Assembly (NCBI RefSeq): GCF_902859705.1
Contig: NZ_CADIJO010000024.1
Location: forward strand, 27,319-91,318
Length of the DNA: 64,000 nucleotides
DNA from: Achromobacter deleyi
Lineage (GTDB): Bacteria > Pseudomonadota > Gammaproteobacteria > Burkholderiales > Burkholderiaceae_B
Direction of reading: 5' to 3'
The notes beneath the pieces were generated by a model, which saw only the letters and a program-made list of their open reading frames with translations, ran no database searches and had not been told where the DNA came from. A program made the position numbers and the translations under genes. Shown piece by piece: positions 33,160 through 42,280 of this stretch (position 1 is the stretch's first letter; every line of letters begins with the position of its first letter).

Positions 33160-34608
33160 TCAGTTGAACGGCCACACCGTAGGATGCGTGCCCGGGGGGC
33201 AGGACGGCCGGGTCCAGCGCGCAGGCGTTTCGGAAAACTGCGCCGCGTGGCGCACCGCCACCAGCTCGCCAAAGCCGGACGGCGTAGTTTCCAGCAAGCC
33301 ATTGAAGCCGGGCATCGGACAGTCCAGGCCGCCCTCGACGCGGCCCAGCGTACGCAGCCAGTGCGCGGTCTGGGCCAGCGATACCTTCACGTGCCAGCTG
33401 CCGCCTTCGGTGGCCTGCCGCGCCAGCGCCACCTGGGCGCCAAACGCCATCAGATAGCCAGACGCGTGGTCCAGGATCTGCATGGGCAGCGGCTTGGGCG
33501 CATCCTGGCCGGCGGCCTGCGCTTCGGCGTGGTTGAACCCCGCCGCCGTCTGCACCAGCGAATCGAAGCCGCGGCGGCTGGCCCACGGGCCTACCGGGCC
33601 GTAAGCCGACAGCGACACGTAGACGATGCCGGGGCGGATGCGGGCAACATCCTGCGGACCGAAGCCCAGCGCGGCCATGCCGCCCGGGCGGTAGCCCTGC
33701 ACGAAGATATGGGCGCTGCGCAGCAGGTTGCCCAGCGCGATGCGGCCATCGGCCGTGTCCAGATCGGCCAGCACCGACAGCTTGCCGCGGCTGGTGTCGA
33801 TGAGGTTGTCGATGTTGGGCAGGTTGGGCGAATTCACCAGCATCACGTCGGCGCCGTAGGCTGCCAGCGCGCGACCGCAGACCGGGCCGGCGATGATGCG
33901 GGTCAGGTCCAGCACGCGGATGTCCTGCAGCGGACGGGCGTCCTGGCCGTACTTGGGCAATGGCCGGGGGTCGGCATCGCCGATGCGCTCGATGGTCAGA
34001 AGGGGCTGCGCGGCAATGGCCTGGCCCTGCGGATGGCGGTCCCATTCGTCGAAGCTGCGCATGGCGGTGACCACCAGGCCGGCGTCGGCCGCCACTTGTT
34101 CGAAATCCTGCGCACGCCAGCGGCCCAGCGCCTGCTCGACGGCGGCGCGCGTGGCGCCGTCGCCGGTGGGACAGCCCAGCAGCGCCAGGGCGCCGTCGCG
34201 ATGGTGCGCGAAATTGGCGTGGATGCGGACCCAGCCGCCGTCGCCGCAGCGGTAGACGCCGGTGATGGGATCGCGCGGGTCAACCGTCGCGCCGTCCACC
34301 GTGAAATGGCTGCGGCATTCCTGCGCCGCGTGCAGCATGTCCACGGCGACCTGCTGGCGGGCGCCGCCCCGCAATTGCCAGATTTCCGCCGCCGCCAGCG
34401 CCGCCGCGGCGATGCTGGCCTGCGCCGCGGTGCCCACCGCGAAAGACGAGGGCAACACCGGTTCCGCGCCGCTCAGCACCACATGCTCGAGCGACTCGTC
34501 GGGCAGATCGAACGAGCGCCAGAGGTGTTGCAAGACATCGCGGGAGGTCTTGCTGGCGGGGGTGCGTCCTTTGAGAAAGGACGGGCGGAAATCCATCAGG
34601 TGTCCCAT
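33160..34608 (-). CDS. CaiB/BaiF-type CoA transferase with unusual domain order
   Basis: The 482-residue protein has its CoA-transferase Rossmann part late, from about residue 226 (PLQDIRVLDLTRIIAGPVCG) through GRGK-like SRGKLSVLADL, VQGYRPGGMAALG and IVYVSLSAYGPVGPWASRRG. The first 220 residues (RQQVAVDMLHAAQECRSHF, GGWVRIHANFAHHRDG) resemble the part that normally follows the Rossmann lobe. Family enzymes move CoA between carboxylic acids. Substrate unknown. The start at 34608 is not backed by a ribosome site; the ATG at 34596 is an equally good choice. No catabolic partner is adjacent. Confidence 0.75.
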   Translation of the reverse strand: MGHLMDFRPSFLKGRTPASKTSRDVLQHLWRSFDLPDESLEHVVLSGAEPVLPSSFAVGTAAQASIAAAALAAAEIWQLRGGARQQVAVDMLHAAQECRSHFTVDGATVDPRDPITGVYRCGDGGWVRIHANFAHHRDGALALLGCPTGDGATRAAVEQALGRWRAQDFEQVAADAGLVVTAMRSFDEWDRHPQGQAIAAQPLLTIERIGDADPRPLPKYGQDARPLQDIRVLDLTRIIAGPVCGRALAAYGADVMLVNSPNLPNIDNLIDTSRGKLSVLADLDTADGRIALGNLLRSAHIFVQGYRPGGMAALGFGPQDVARIRPGIVYVSLSAYGPVGPWASRRGFDSLVQTAAGFNHAEAQAAGQDAPKPLPMQILDHASGYLMAFGAQVALARQATEGGSWHVKVSLAQTAHWLRTLGRVEGGLDCPMPGFNGLLETTPSGFGELVAVRHAAQFSETPARWTRPSCPPGTHPTVWPFN

Positions 34609-34922
34609 ATTTATTCATCTTGCTTTTGGCGTTAAGTGAATTACATGGCGGCCCCGCCAGCCGCGTCAATACAGGGAAAGCGCCAGCGTGTTTCATGGTT
34701 TGACCGCCGCGCGCGCCGTCTTCACGGGGCAACGGCCCCGGGCCGCGGGTCCGCCGGCAGGCCCGGCGCCGCACACATTGGTCACATCTACTCGTAGTTT
34801 TTACACGGCGTGGCATCGTTGTCCGGCGCAGGCAAGCCGCGGCGCAGCCCCCGGCCCAAGATAGAATGCCTGCCTTGCCGCTCGCCGCCCGGCGCGCGCG
34901 TTTTCCAGACCGACCGCCCGTC
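34609..34922. promoter_or_regulatory. Intergenic region between CoA transferase and phrB
   Basis: These 314 bases separate divergent genes. I see no gene in them. On the minus strand, TTCACT, 17 bases, then TGAATA (near 34615-34645) could be a promoter for the CoA transferase, placing the transcript start almost at the ATG. The phrB side is GC-rich with no recognisable motif. Confidence 0.3.
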
Positions 34923-36341
34923 ATGAATACGCTGATCTGGCTGCGCACCGACCTGCGCCTGCACGACAACCCCGCCCTGGCCGCCGCTGCGGCCAATGGC
35001 ACGGCCACCGCCCTGTTCATCACGGCCCCCGGCCAGTGGCGCCTGCACGGCGAAGCGCCTGCCAAGGTCGATTTCTGGCTGCGCAACCTGCGCGAACTGT
35101 CGCAGGACCTGGCCCGCCTGGGCATCCCCCTGAAGCTGCTGACCGTGGACACCTGGGACCAGGTGCCCGATGCGCTCGTGGCCTTCTGCGCCGACCATGC
35201 GATCGAGCAAGTGCACGCCAACACGGAATGGGCGGTCAACGAACGCCGCCGCGACGACACGGTGTCCTGGCGCCTGGCCGAGGCCGGGGTGGACTGGACG
35301 CTGCACCACGGGGCAACGCTGCTCAAGCCGGGCACGGTGCTGACCGGCAAGGGCGACACCTACCGCGTCTACACCCCCTATGCCCGCGCCTGCCGCGAGC
35401 GCCTGCGCACCGCCCCCTTGCGCGCCATTGCCGCGCCCAAGGCGCAGACGGCGCCGGCCTGGGGCCCGGACCCCTTGCCCGCTGCCTTCGACGGCTACGG
35501 CCCCGCCAGCGAGGCCATCCGCGCGCTGTGGCCCGCCGGGGAAAGCGCGGCCGGCGACCGGCTGGACGCCTTTGCCGACGGCGTCATCGACGCCTATCGC
35601 GACGAACGGGATTTTCCCAGCCTGCCCGCCACCAGTTGCCTGTCGCCCTACCTGGCGGCCGGCGTGCTGTCGCCGGGCCAGGCGCTGCGGGCCGCGCAGG
35701 CCGCCAACCACGGCGAACTGGAAAGCGGCAATGTCGGCGCCGCCACCTGGATCAACGAGCTGCTGTGGCGCGAGTTCTACCAGCACCTGCTGGCCGCCTG
35801 CCCCGCGCTGTCCATGCACCAGCCCATGAAGCCCGAGACCGCCGCCGTGCCGTGGCGCGACGCGCCCGATGACCTGGCGGCCTGGCAACAAGGCCGCACC
35901 GGCCTGCCCATCGTCGATGCCGCCATGCGCCAGCTGCTGGCGCTGGGCTGGATGCACAACCGCCTGCGCATGGTCACGGCGATGTTCCTGTCCAAGAACC
36001 TGCTGATCGACTGGCGCCTGGGCGAAGCCTGGTTCATGGCACACCTGGTAGACGGCGACCTGGCCGCCAACAACGGCGGCTGGCAATGGAGCGCGTCCAC
36101 CGGCGCCGATTCGGTGCCCTACTTCCGCGTCTTCAATCCGCTGTCGCAGTCGCGCAAGTTCGATCCGCGCGGCGTGTTCCTGCGCGAATGGCTGCCCGAG
36201 CTGGCGCACCTGGACGACTCGGCGATCCACGACCCCAGCCCCATGGAACGCGCGGCGGCGGGCTACCCGCTGCCCATCGTCGACCTGGCGCAAAGCCGCC
36301 TGCGCGCGCTGGAGGCCTTCGGCAACCTGCCCAAGGCATAG
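34923..36341 (+). CDS. phrB: Deoxyribodipyrimidine (CPD) photolyase
   Basis: The 472-residue enzyme is exactly the length of E. coli PhrB. It uses FADH and an antenna chromophore to split cyclobutane pyrimidine dimers with blue light. N-terminal [16 protein letters not shown] is the antenna domain; the FAD-binding domain has [45 protein letters not shown] and [20 protein letters not shown]. The start at 34923 matches the family N-terminus; the frame open from 34866 adds 19 residues of no similarity. No strong ribosome site. Monocistronic. Confidence 0.95.
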   Translation: MNTLIWLRTDLRLHDNPALAAAAANGTATALFITAPGQWRLHGEAPAKVDFWLRNLRELSQDLARLGIPLKLLTVDTWDQVPDALVAFCADHAIEQVHANTEWAVNERRRDDTVSWRLAEAGVDWTLHHGATLLKPGTVLTGKGDTYRVYTPYARACRERLRTAPLRAIAAPKAQTAPAWGPDPLPAAFDGYGPASEAIRALWPAGESAAGDRLDAFADGVIDAYRDERDFPSLPATSCLSPYLAAGVLSPGQALRAAQAANHGELESGNVGAATWINELLWREFYQHLLAACPALSMHQPMKPETAAVPWRDAPDDLAAWQQGRTGLPIVDAAMRQLLALGWMHNRLRMVTAMFLSKNLLIDWRLGEAWFMAHLVDGDLAANNGGWQWSASTGADSVPYFRVFNPLSQSRKFDPRGVFLREWLPELAHLDDSAIHDPSPMERAAAGYPLPIVDLAQSRLRALEAFGNLPKA

Positions 36342-36445
36342 CCCCGCACATCACCGCGCCCATCCCCGCGCGAACCAAAGCCGTCCATCACAGCACGGCT
36401 TGGGTTCGCCGCCCACATTTACCTTTCGCATAATTTCCAAATATC

Positions 36446-36459
36446 TTGATGTAGATCAA
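36446..36459. promoter_or_regulatory. FNR/ANR box upstream of the aerotaxis receptor gene
   Basis: TTGATGTAGATCAA is a perfect match to the FNR/ANR consensus TTGAT-N4-ATCAA. It lies 70 bases before the start codon of the Aer-like gene; activation from -41.5 would put the transcript start near 36494. It implies oxygen-dependent expression. Confidence 0.75.
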
Positions 36460-36528
36460 CCCGGCCATACCGTCCGTCCCGGATCATCCGGCAGCACCTC
36501 GCCACGCCCATCACAGGACGACAGACGC

Positions 36529-38223
36529 ATGCGCAACAACCAGCCGGTCTACGACAAGGAATACACGCTGCACGACGAGCAGTACTTGATTTCGCGCACC
36601 GACTCGCGCGGACGCATCATCTACGCCAATCCGGCGTTCGTCGAAGTCAGCGGCTTTTCACGCGATGAACTGGTGGGCGCGGCCCACAACATCGTGCGCC
36701 ATCCGGACATGCCGGAAGAAGCATTCGAAGACCTGTGGCGCACCATCCAGCGCGGCGAGTCCTGGACCGGCGTGGTCAAGAACCGCCGCAAGGACGGCGG
36801 CTTCTATTGGGTGCTGGCCAACGTCACGCCCATCATCGAACGCGGCGAAACGGTCTGTTATGCCTCGGTGCGCGTCAAGCCGACGCGCGCCCAGATCGAT
36901 GCCGCCGACGCGGCCTACACGCGCCTGCGCAACGGCACGGCGCGCGGCTTCACGCTCAGCCGCGGCCAGGTCAAGCCCACCGGCATCCGCGGCGTGCTGG
37001 CCCGCCTGAAACTGTGGCGCCTGACCGGCGTGCGTTCGCGCATGCTGGCCTGGGCCGTGCTGGCGTCCAGCCTGTTCCTGGGCGCGGCTGGCGTGGCGCT
37101 GTACGGCATGCTGGACCGCATGAGCACCGAAGAGATCGCATTGGCCGGGGCCATGCTGGCCGGCGGCGTCGTGCTGATCTTCGCATCGGGCTGGGGCTTT
37201 GCGCGATCGATCACCGGGCTGCTGGTCACCGCCACCGACTTCACGCGCCAGATCGCCGCGGGCAATCTCAGCACGCCGTTGCCGCCAGCCAGCATCCGCG
37301 ACGAAATCGGCGCCTTGAAATTCTCGCTGGAAGTGATGCGCAAAAGTCTGGTCAGCATCACGCGCGACGTGCACCACGGCATTGAAAGCGCACTGTCGTC
37401 CGCCGCCGAGATCGCCGACGGCAACGCCGACCTGTCGGCCCACACGCAACGCCAGGCGGCATCGCTGGAAGAAGCGGCGGCCAGCATGGAGCAGCTGGCG
37501 TCGACCGTGAAGCAGACGGCCACCAATGCGCACGGCGCGGACCAGATGGCCAACCAGGCGTCGGACGTGGCCAAGCGCGGCGGCCAGGTGGTCAACGATG
37601 CGGTGGCGGCCATGCAGGGCATTGTGCAAAGCACGTCGCGCATCGCCGAGATCGTCGGCATCATCGACGGCATCGCGTTCCAGACCAACATCCTGGCGCT
37701 CAACGCCGCGGTGGAAGCGGCGCGCGCGGGCGAGGCCGGCAAGGGCTTCGCGGTGGTGGCTTCCGAGGTGCGCAGCCTGGCGCAGAAAAGCGCCACCGCC
37801 GCGCGCGAGATCAAGGAACTGATCGAGGCCTCGAATCACAAGGTCGAAGACGGCGTGCGGCATGTGGAACGGGCCGGCGAGGCGATGCTGGACATCGTCG
37901 ATTCGGTGCAGCAGGTGACCCAGATCGTCAACGAGATCGCGGCCACGTCCACGGAACAGCACACCGGCATCGACAACGTCAGCCGTACCATTTCGGAAAC
38001 CGACAATGCCGCGCAGCGCAACGCGGCGCGGGTCGAACAAGCCAGCCTGGCGGTGGACAACCTGCGCACGCGCGGCGCGCAGTTGCGTCACGCGATCGAG
38101 GTGTTCCGCATTGCCGGCGCCCAGACGGTGCTGCCCAAGCGCGCGGCGGCGCCCGTGCCCGCGGGGTTGATCGCATCGCCGCCGCGCGTGGCACAGCCGT
38201 TGCTCGAGCAGCGGGTTTCTTGA
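36529..38223 (+). CDS. aer: Aer-type aerotaxis receptor (PAS-FAD methyl-accepting chemotaxis protein)
   Basis: The 564-residue protein has an N-terminal PAS domain (about 8-118) very like E. coli Aer: [12 protein letters not shown] (His53, Arg57, His58, Asp60), Trp70 and [21 protein letters not shown]. Arg57, His58 and Asp60 are known in Aer to be needed for FAD binding. Two membrane helices (about 173-226), a HAMP-like region and an MCP signalling domain with [20 protein letters not shown] follow. It senses redox or oxygen through FAD and drives CheA. The start at 36529 begins the PAS cap; the longer frame from 36400 would cross the FNR box. Monocistronic. Confidence 0.92.
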   Translation: MRNNQPVYDKEYTLHDEQYLISRTDSRGRIIYANPAFVEVSGFSRDELVGAAHNIVRHPDMPEEAFEDLWRTIQRGESWTGVVKNRRKDGGFYWVLANVTPIIERGETVCYASVRVKPTRAQIDAADAAYTRLRNGTARGFTLSRGQVKPTGIRGVLARLKLWRLTGVRSRMLAWAVLASSLFLGAAGVALYGMLDRMSTEEIALAGAMLAGGVVLIFASGWGFARSITGLLVTATDFTRQIAAGNLSTPLPPASIRDEIGALKFSLEVMRKSLVSITRDVHHGIESALSSAAEIADGNADLSAHTQRQAASLEEAAASMEQLASTVKQTATNAHGADQMANQASDVAKRGGQVVNDAVAAMQGIVQSTSRIAEIVGIIDGIAFQTNILALNAAVEAARAGEAGKGFAVVASEVRSLAQKSATAAREIKELIEASNHKVEDGVRHVERAGEAMLDIVDSVQQVTQIVNEIAATSTEQHTGIDNVSRTISETDNAAQRNAARVEQASLAVDNLRTRGAQLRHAIEVFRIAGAQTVLPKRAAAPVPAGLIASPPRVAQPLLEQRVS

Positions 38224-38273
38224 GTCAGCGTGCCGGGCGGCTACGCGGCCAGGCCCGGTCTGCGCGCGATCGT

Positions 38274-38948
38274 TCAGGCGGCTTGCGCGGCCGCCAGAAT
38301 CGCCTGCAACTGCCCCGCCAAGCCTTCCCGGGCGGCGGGAAACTTGCCGTCCAGCGCCGCGGTGCCGACCGTGAAGCCTGCCGCGCCCGCGCGGCAGGCC
38401 AGCTGAATGCGTTCGGCCGAATCCAGCGACCCCGCCACGATCACCGGCACATCCACGCGGCACACGTCCGCGATCAGGGCCGGCACGTCGACATCCGCGC
38501 GGTAGGCCAGCAGATCCAGCCCATGCACGCCGGGCAGGTCCGCCAGCTGGCGCGCGCTGCGGGCGATCGCCTCGCGCGAACCGCCCAGGATGCTGGGATG
38601 TCCATGCACCTGGCCGGGAAACGGGTAATAACGGATACGCGACCCCGCCAGCAGCGGCAATGCATCCGCCACATGCGTGCCGCCCAGCAGGAAGTCCACG
38701 TCCAGTTCCAGCGCGGCGCGTACGGACGCCAGTTCGCTGTCGCGATCCTGTGACACCACTTCCAGATAGCTGTGGCCGCCGGCCTCGCGGATACCGCGGT
38801 TCAAACGCTGCAAGGTCGCCAGCGGCTGGCCGATGTCCTTGAAGCCGATGTGCCGCACGCCGCTGTCCAGCGCGATGTCCAGATAGGCGTCGGCGCTGTC
38901 GACCGTGCGGTCGTTGCGCGTCAGCATGAAGATAAAGTCGGATCGCAT
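38274..38948 (-). CDS. Unassigned beta/alpha-barrel protein in a threonate-type operon
   Basis: I do not recognise the family of this 224-residue protein with certainty. It looks like a TIM barrel: alternating strands and helices, with RHIGFKDIG, DFLLGGTHVADALPLL, YYPFPGQVHGHPSILGG, LDLLAYR, VPVIVAGSLDSAERI and AAGFTVGTAALDGKF; the last two resemble the phosphate-binding strands of HisA/HisF or aldolase-type barrels. It follows the pdxA2-like gene, so it is the third gene of a DUF1537 kinase operon. An isomerase or epimerase step on a C4 acid sugar or its phosphate is possible but unproven. Starts at 38975 and 39041 are alternatives. Confidence 0.7.
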   Translation of the reverse strand: MRSDFIFMLTRNDRTVDSADAYLDIALDSGVRHIGFKDIGQPLATLQRLNRGIREAGGHSYLEVVSQDRDSELASVRAALELDVDFLLGGTHVADALPLLAGSRIRYYPFPGQVHGHPSILGGSREAIARSARQLADLPGVHGLDLLAYRADVDVPALIADVCRVDVPVIVAGSLDSAERIQLACRAGAAGFTVGTAALDGKFPAAREGLAGQLQAILAAAQAA

Positions 38949-38967
38949 GATGATGGGGGTGTCCTGG

Positions 38968-40005
38968 TCAGGCATTGTCGATAGGGAATGCGGCCTTGGG
39001 CAAGTCTTGCGCGTGCCCGGCCAGTTGAAAGGCGCGGTCAATGGCGCTGCGCAGGCTGGCCGGATCGGCGATGCCCTGCCCCGCGATGTCGAAGGCCGTG
39101 CCGTGGTCGGGGCTGCTGCGCACGAACGGCAGGCCCAGCGTGATGTTCACGCCCTGCTCCAGGCCCAGGTACTTGACCGGGATCAGCCCCTGGTCGTGGT
39201 ATTGCGCCACCACCACGTCGAAGCGCCCCTGGCGCGCCTGCATGAAGACCGTGTCGCCCGGCCAGGGGCCGCTGGCGTCGATGCCCTCCCGGCGCGCAGC
39301 CGCGATGGCGGGCCGGATGATGCGCGCCTCTTCGTCGCCGAACAGGCCGTCTTCGCCGGCATGCGGATTCAGGCCGGCCACCGCCACGCGTGGCGCGGCC
39401 ACGCCCAGTGCGCGGCCGCCGTCGTGCGCCAGCCGCATGGCAGACAACTGCGCAGCGAAATCAGCGCGCTCGATGGCGTGGCGCAACGAACAATGGATGG
39501 TCACCAGCACGGTGGCGATGGCCTCGTTGACCAGCATCATCGCCACGCGCCGCGCGCCGCTGCGATCCGCCAGGATCTCGGTGTGCCCGGGGTACGGCAC
39601 GCCGGCCGCGGCCAGCGCCGCCTTGTGGATGGGCGCGGTGACCATGCCGGCCACACGGCCCTGCCGCGCCAGGTCGATCGCCATGCAGATGGCCTGGTAG
39701 GCCGCCAGGCCGCACGCCGCGTTCACGTGCCCCAGTGGCGGCAAGGGCTGCAGCGCGGACGACGGCAACAGGCACACGCGGTCGGCCCGCAGGCCGGCAT
39801 CGGCCACGTCCTGGACGACGTGCAGGCGATGGGCAGCGCCCAGCGGCGCCAGCGCACGCGTCATGGCGGCGGGGTCGCCCACGACCAGGCAGCGCTCGGC
39901 ATAGTGCGGCAGCAGCAGCGTCCTGGCGATGATTTCCGGTCCGATGCCGGCCGGATCACCCATCGTGATGGCCATGGGCAAGGCGGGGTTGGGTGACTCG
40001 GGCAT
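38968..40005 (-). CDS. pdxA2: PdxA2-like 4-phospho-acid dehydrogenase
   Basis: The 345-residue protein has the PdxA hallmark AITMGDPAGIGPEI, the metal-binding His residues in TAPIHKAAL and the GHTEIL and YHDQGLIPVK motifs. Beside a DUF1537 kinase it is of the PdxA2 type, which oxidises a C4 acid-sugar 4-phosphate (such as threonate 4-phosphate) with decarboxylation to dihydroxyacetone phosphate, rather than making vitamin B6. GAGG lies 7 bases before the ATG at 40005. A longer start at 40146 overlaps the kinase stop (ATGA) and would add a Ser/Pro-rich 47-residue leader; I cannot exclude it. Confidence 0.85.
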   Translation of the reverse strand: MPESPNPALPMAITMGDPAGIGPEIIARTLLLPHYAERCLVVGDPAAMTRALAPLGAAHRLHVVQDVADAGLRADRVCLLPSSALQPLPPLGHVNAACGLAAYQAICMAIDLARQGRVAGMVTAPIHKAALAAAGVPYPGHTEILADRSGARRVAMMLVNEAIATVLVTIHCSLRHAIERADFAAQLSAMRLAHDGGRALGVAAPRVAVAGLNPHAGEDGLFGDEEARIIRPAIAAARREGIDASGPWPGDTVFMQARQGRFDVVVAQYHDQGLIPVKYLGLEQGVNITLGLPFVRSSPDHGTAFDIAGQGIADPASLRSAIDRAFQLAGHAQDLPKAAFPIDNA

Positions 40006-40036
40006 TGAAGGCCTCGGCTTTACGGTACTGAGCCGT

Positions 40037-40086
40037 GAAGAAATGGACGGAGAAGAATTGGACGGCGATGAATTCGGCATGGACGG
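40037..40086 (-). repeat. Short tandem repeat at the pdxA2 5-prime end
   Basis: Three imperfect copies of a GAAGAA-TTGGACGG unit (plus-strand sense) begin at 40037, 40052 and 40067 (the third diverged), with periods of about 15 and 21 bases. Both periods are multiples of three, and on the minus strand they read as Ser/Pro/Asn codons in the pdxA2 frame. This is consistent with an expanded, disordered N-terminal leader, or with a decaying leader sequence. Confidence 0.55.
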
Positions 40087-40142
40087 CCGGGTCGGCAAGG
40101 GAACGATCGCGCCATGCTGGGGCGCGTCTTCAGGCAAGGAAA

Positions 40143-41309
40143 TCATCGGCGCAGCAACCTTTCGGCGGCGTCGAACAACGCGTCGGGCCCGCCAAAACCG
40201 CCCGCCTTCATGGCGATGGCCAACGGCTGCCCGTTATCGGCGCGCAAGGCCATGCCCGCCGGAAAACCGGGCGCCAGTTCGTCGGTCAACGTGAATGCGC
40301 GGATACCCAAGGCGTCCAGCAGCGCGGCCAGCGTGTCGCCGCCGGTGGCGATCAGGGCATCGAACGCATGACAGGCCAACGCCCGCGCCGCCTGCTGCGT
40401 CAACGCCGCCAATACGGCTGCGGGGCCGGCCTGCGCGGCCTGCGGGGCACGCAGGCAAACCAATGGGGCGGCGGGATGGATCTCGTCCGCCTGGGCCACC
40501 ACTTGCGTGCCGGCCTCACGCAACGCGTCGCACTGCGCGTGGCTGACCGGATTGGCGCTGCCGACGACGACCAGCACGCGGCGCACAGGTGCTGCCTCGC
40601 AATGGGTGGGGCGGGTTGAAGGCGTTGTGCCATAGTGCGCAGCCAGCGCCCGCGCCATGCCCGGCGCCCCCACCCACAGCACCGGCACGCCCAGCGCCGC
40701 CACCTGCGCCACGCGGGCATTCAGCCCTTGCTGCGTGCGGGCATCCAGCACCAGCCCCCGCGACGTCGCGGCGGCCTCGCGCAACGCGACTGCGCTGGCG
40801 CCTTCGGCCACCTCGCGCACCGGGCCGATGGCCGGGTCGATCAGGTCCAGGATGCGCGAGGTACGCGCAGGATGCACGGGATCGGCGCCGTAGGCGCTGG
40901 CCGCCACCAACGTGCCGTTCACATATTGATGGCCGCCCGACGTCACGCGACCGGCGTCGGGAAATGCCGGGGCTACCACCAGCAACTGCCGGCCGCTGGC
41001 CCGGAAGGCCCCCGCCAGCTCGGCGCGCACATGCCCCCGCAAGGTCGAATCCATCGTCTTGTAGACCACGTCGCGGCGGGCCAGGGCCGCCGTCGCCTGC
41101 CCCGCGGCCTGCGCGGCGGCGGCCTCGGGCATGGCGCGGCTGCCGGTATCCCGCGACAACACACGGGCCCCTTCATCGTCCATCGCATCGCGACGCACCC
41201 GGGCCGAGCCGCCCCAGGGCAGGAAAGGCCCCGCGCCATCGGCGGCGCTGGTCAGGTCATCGGCAATGATGCCGACGGAAGGGAAAGCGGTTGCAGGGGT
41301 GCGGTTCAT
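40143..41309 (-). CDS. Four-carbon acid sugar kinase family protein (DUF1537, OtnK/DtnK-like)
   Basis: The 388-residue kinase has the N-terminal GIIADDLTSAADGAGPFLPWG motif of DUF1537 proteins, VVYKTMDSTLRGHVRAEL, APAFPDAGRVTSGGHQYVNG, and the nucleotide-binding C-domain with ATGGDTLAALLDAL and KAGGFGGPDALFD. Family members phosphorylate D- or L-threonate or erythronate at C4. It is the first gene of a kinase-pdxA2-barrel operon, divergent from a LysR regulator. No ribosome site is clear at 41309, which sits against the operator. It is slightly short for the family (about 420). Confidence 0.85.
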   Translation of the reverse strand: MNRTPATAFPSVGIIADDLTSAADGAGPFLPWGGSARVRRDAMDDEGARVLSRDTGSRAMPEAAAAQAAGQATAALARRDVVYKTMDSTLRGHVRAELAGAFRASGRQLLVVAPAFPDAGRVTSGGHQYVNGTLVAASAYGADPVHPARTSRILDLIDPAIGPVREVAEGASAVALREAAATSRGLVLDARTQQGLNARVAQVAALGVPVLWVGAPGMARALAAHYGTTPSTRPTHCEAAPVRRVLVVVGSANPVSHAQCDALREAGTQVVAQADEIHPAAPLVCLRAPQAAQAGPAAVLAALTQQAARALACHAFDALIATGGDTLAALLDALGIRAFTLTDELAPGFPAGMALRADNGQPLAIAMKAGGFGGPDALFDAAERLLRR

Positions 41310-41310
41310 A

Positions 41311-41373
41311 TTGGTGATTAAAATGCATATCACCAACCAGGAATATCCATGATTTCTGACGTATATCCGTGAT
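41311..41373. promoter_or_regulatory. LysR operator region of the acid-sugar operon
   Basis: TTGGTGAT (41311-41318) and ATCACCAA (41329-41336) form a perfect 8-base inverted repeat with a 10-base spacer, immediately before the kinase start. ATATCCATGAT (41343-41353) and ATATCCGTGAT (41363-41373) are direct repeats exactly 20 bases apart, two helical turns. The 76-base divergent gap is AT-rich, as expected for a LysR-controlled divergent promoter. Confidence 0.65.
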
Positions 41374-41385
41374 GAAAACTCACCA

Positions 41386-42267
41386 ATGACCCGACGCCCT
41401 TCCCTGAACGACCTGCGTGCCTTCGAAGCCGTGGCCCGCCTGGGCTCGATGCGCGCCGCCGCCGATGAACTGTCGCTCACCCACGGCGCCGTCAGCCGGC
41501 GCGTGGCCAAGCTGGCCGACGACCTGGGCCTGGTGCTGGTCGAGCCCGCCGGCCGCGGCCTGCGTATCACCGCCGCCGGCCAGTTGCTGGCCTCGACCAT
41601 GAGCCGCGCCCTGGGCCTGATCAACGGCACGATCGACACCCTGCAAGACCGCGGCGCCAAGCGGCCCGTGGTGCTGTCATGCGAACGTTCGGTGGCGATG
41701 CGCTGGCTGATTCCGCGCCTGTCGGCCTTTCAGGACCAGCATCCCGATATCGACCTGCATCTCTCGGTGGGTGGCGGCGCGCTGGATTTTGCGCGCGACT
41801 CGGTCACGCTGGCGCTGCGGCGGCTGGATTTCCCGGTGCACCCCGATTGGACGGTCACCCGGCTGATGCCCGAAAGCATGGGGCCGGTGATGGCCCCTGC
41901 CCTGGCGGCGGATTTTCTATCGGGCCATTACGTGGCGCTGGCCTCGCGCACCCGGCCGCAGGCCTGGGACGACTGGCTGGCGCAAGCGCCCGCGCACCCG
42001 GCGCCGCGCAGCACGCGGCACCTGGATCATCATTTCCTGATGGTGCAAGCCGCGGCCGCGGGCCTGGGCGTGGCGCTCAGCCCGCGCATCCTGGCGCTGG
42101 ACGATCTGCGCACGGGGCGGCTGGTTGCGCCCCTGGGCTTTGCGCCCGATGGGTCCGACTATGGCCTGATCGAACCTCGGGCCACGCCGGCCGGCGCCGA
42201 CACGGCGCTGGCGGCCTTGAAACAATGGCTGGTCGACACCGCGCGCAGCGATAGCGACGCCGCCTGA
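41386..42267 (+). CDS. LysR-family regulator
   Basis: The 293-residue protein has an N-terminal winged helix (about 1-62; LNDLRAFEAVARLGSMRAAADEL) of the GcvA-like subgroup and a periplasmic-binding-type effector domain (about 90-290). It is divergent from the DUF1537 kinase operon across 76 bases that hold a clear inverted repeat, so it very probably controls that operon in response to a threonate-like acid or its phosphate. No obvious ribosome site precedes the ATG. Confidence 0.9.
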   Translation: MTRRPSLNDLRAFEAVARLGSMRAAADELSLTHGAVSRRVAKLADDLGLVLVEPAGRGLRITAAGQLLASTMSRALGLINGTIDTLQDRGAKRPVVLSCERSVAMRWLIPRLSAFQDQHPDIDLHLSVGGGALDFARDSVTLALRRLDFPVHPDWTVTRLMPESMGPVMAPALAADFLSGHYVALASRTRPQAWDDWLAQAPAHPAPRSTRHLDHHFLMVQAAAAGLGVALSPRILALDDLRTGRLVAPLGFAPDGSDYGLIEPRATPAGADTALAALKQWLVDTARSDSDAA

Positions 42268-42280
42268 CTAGCGGCCGCCA

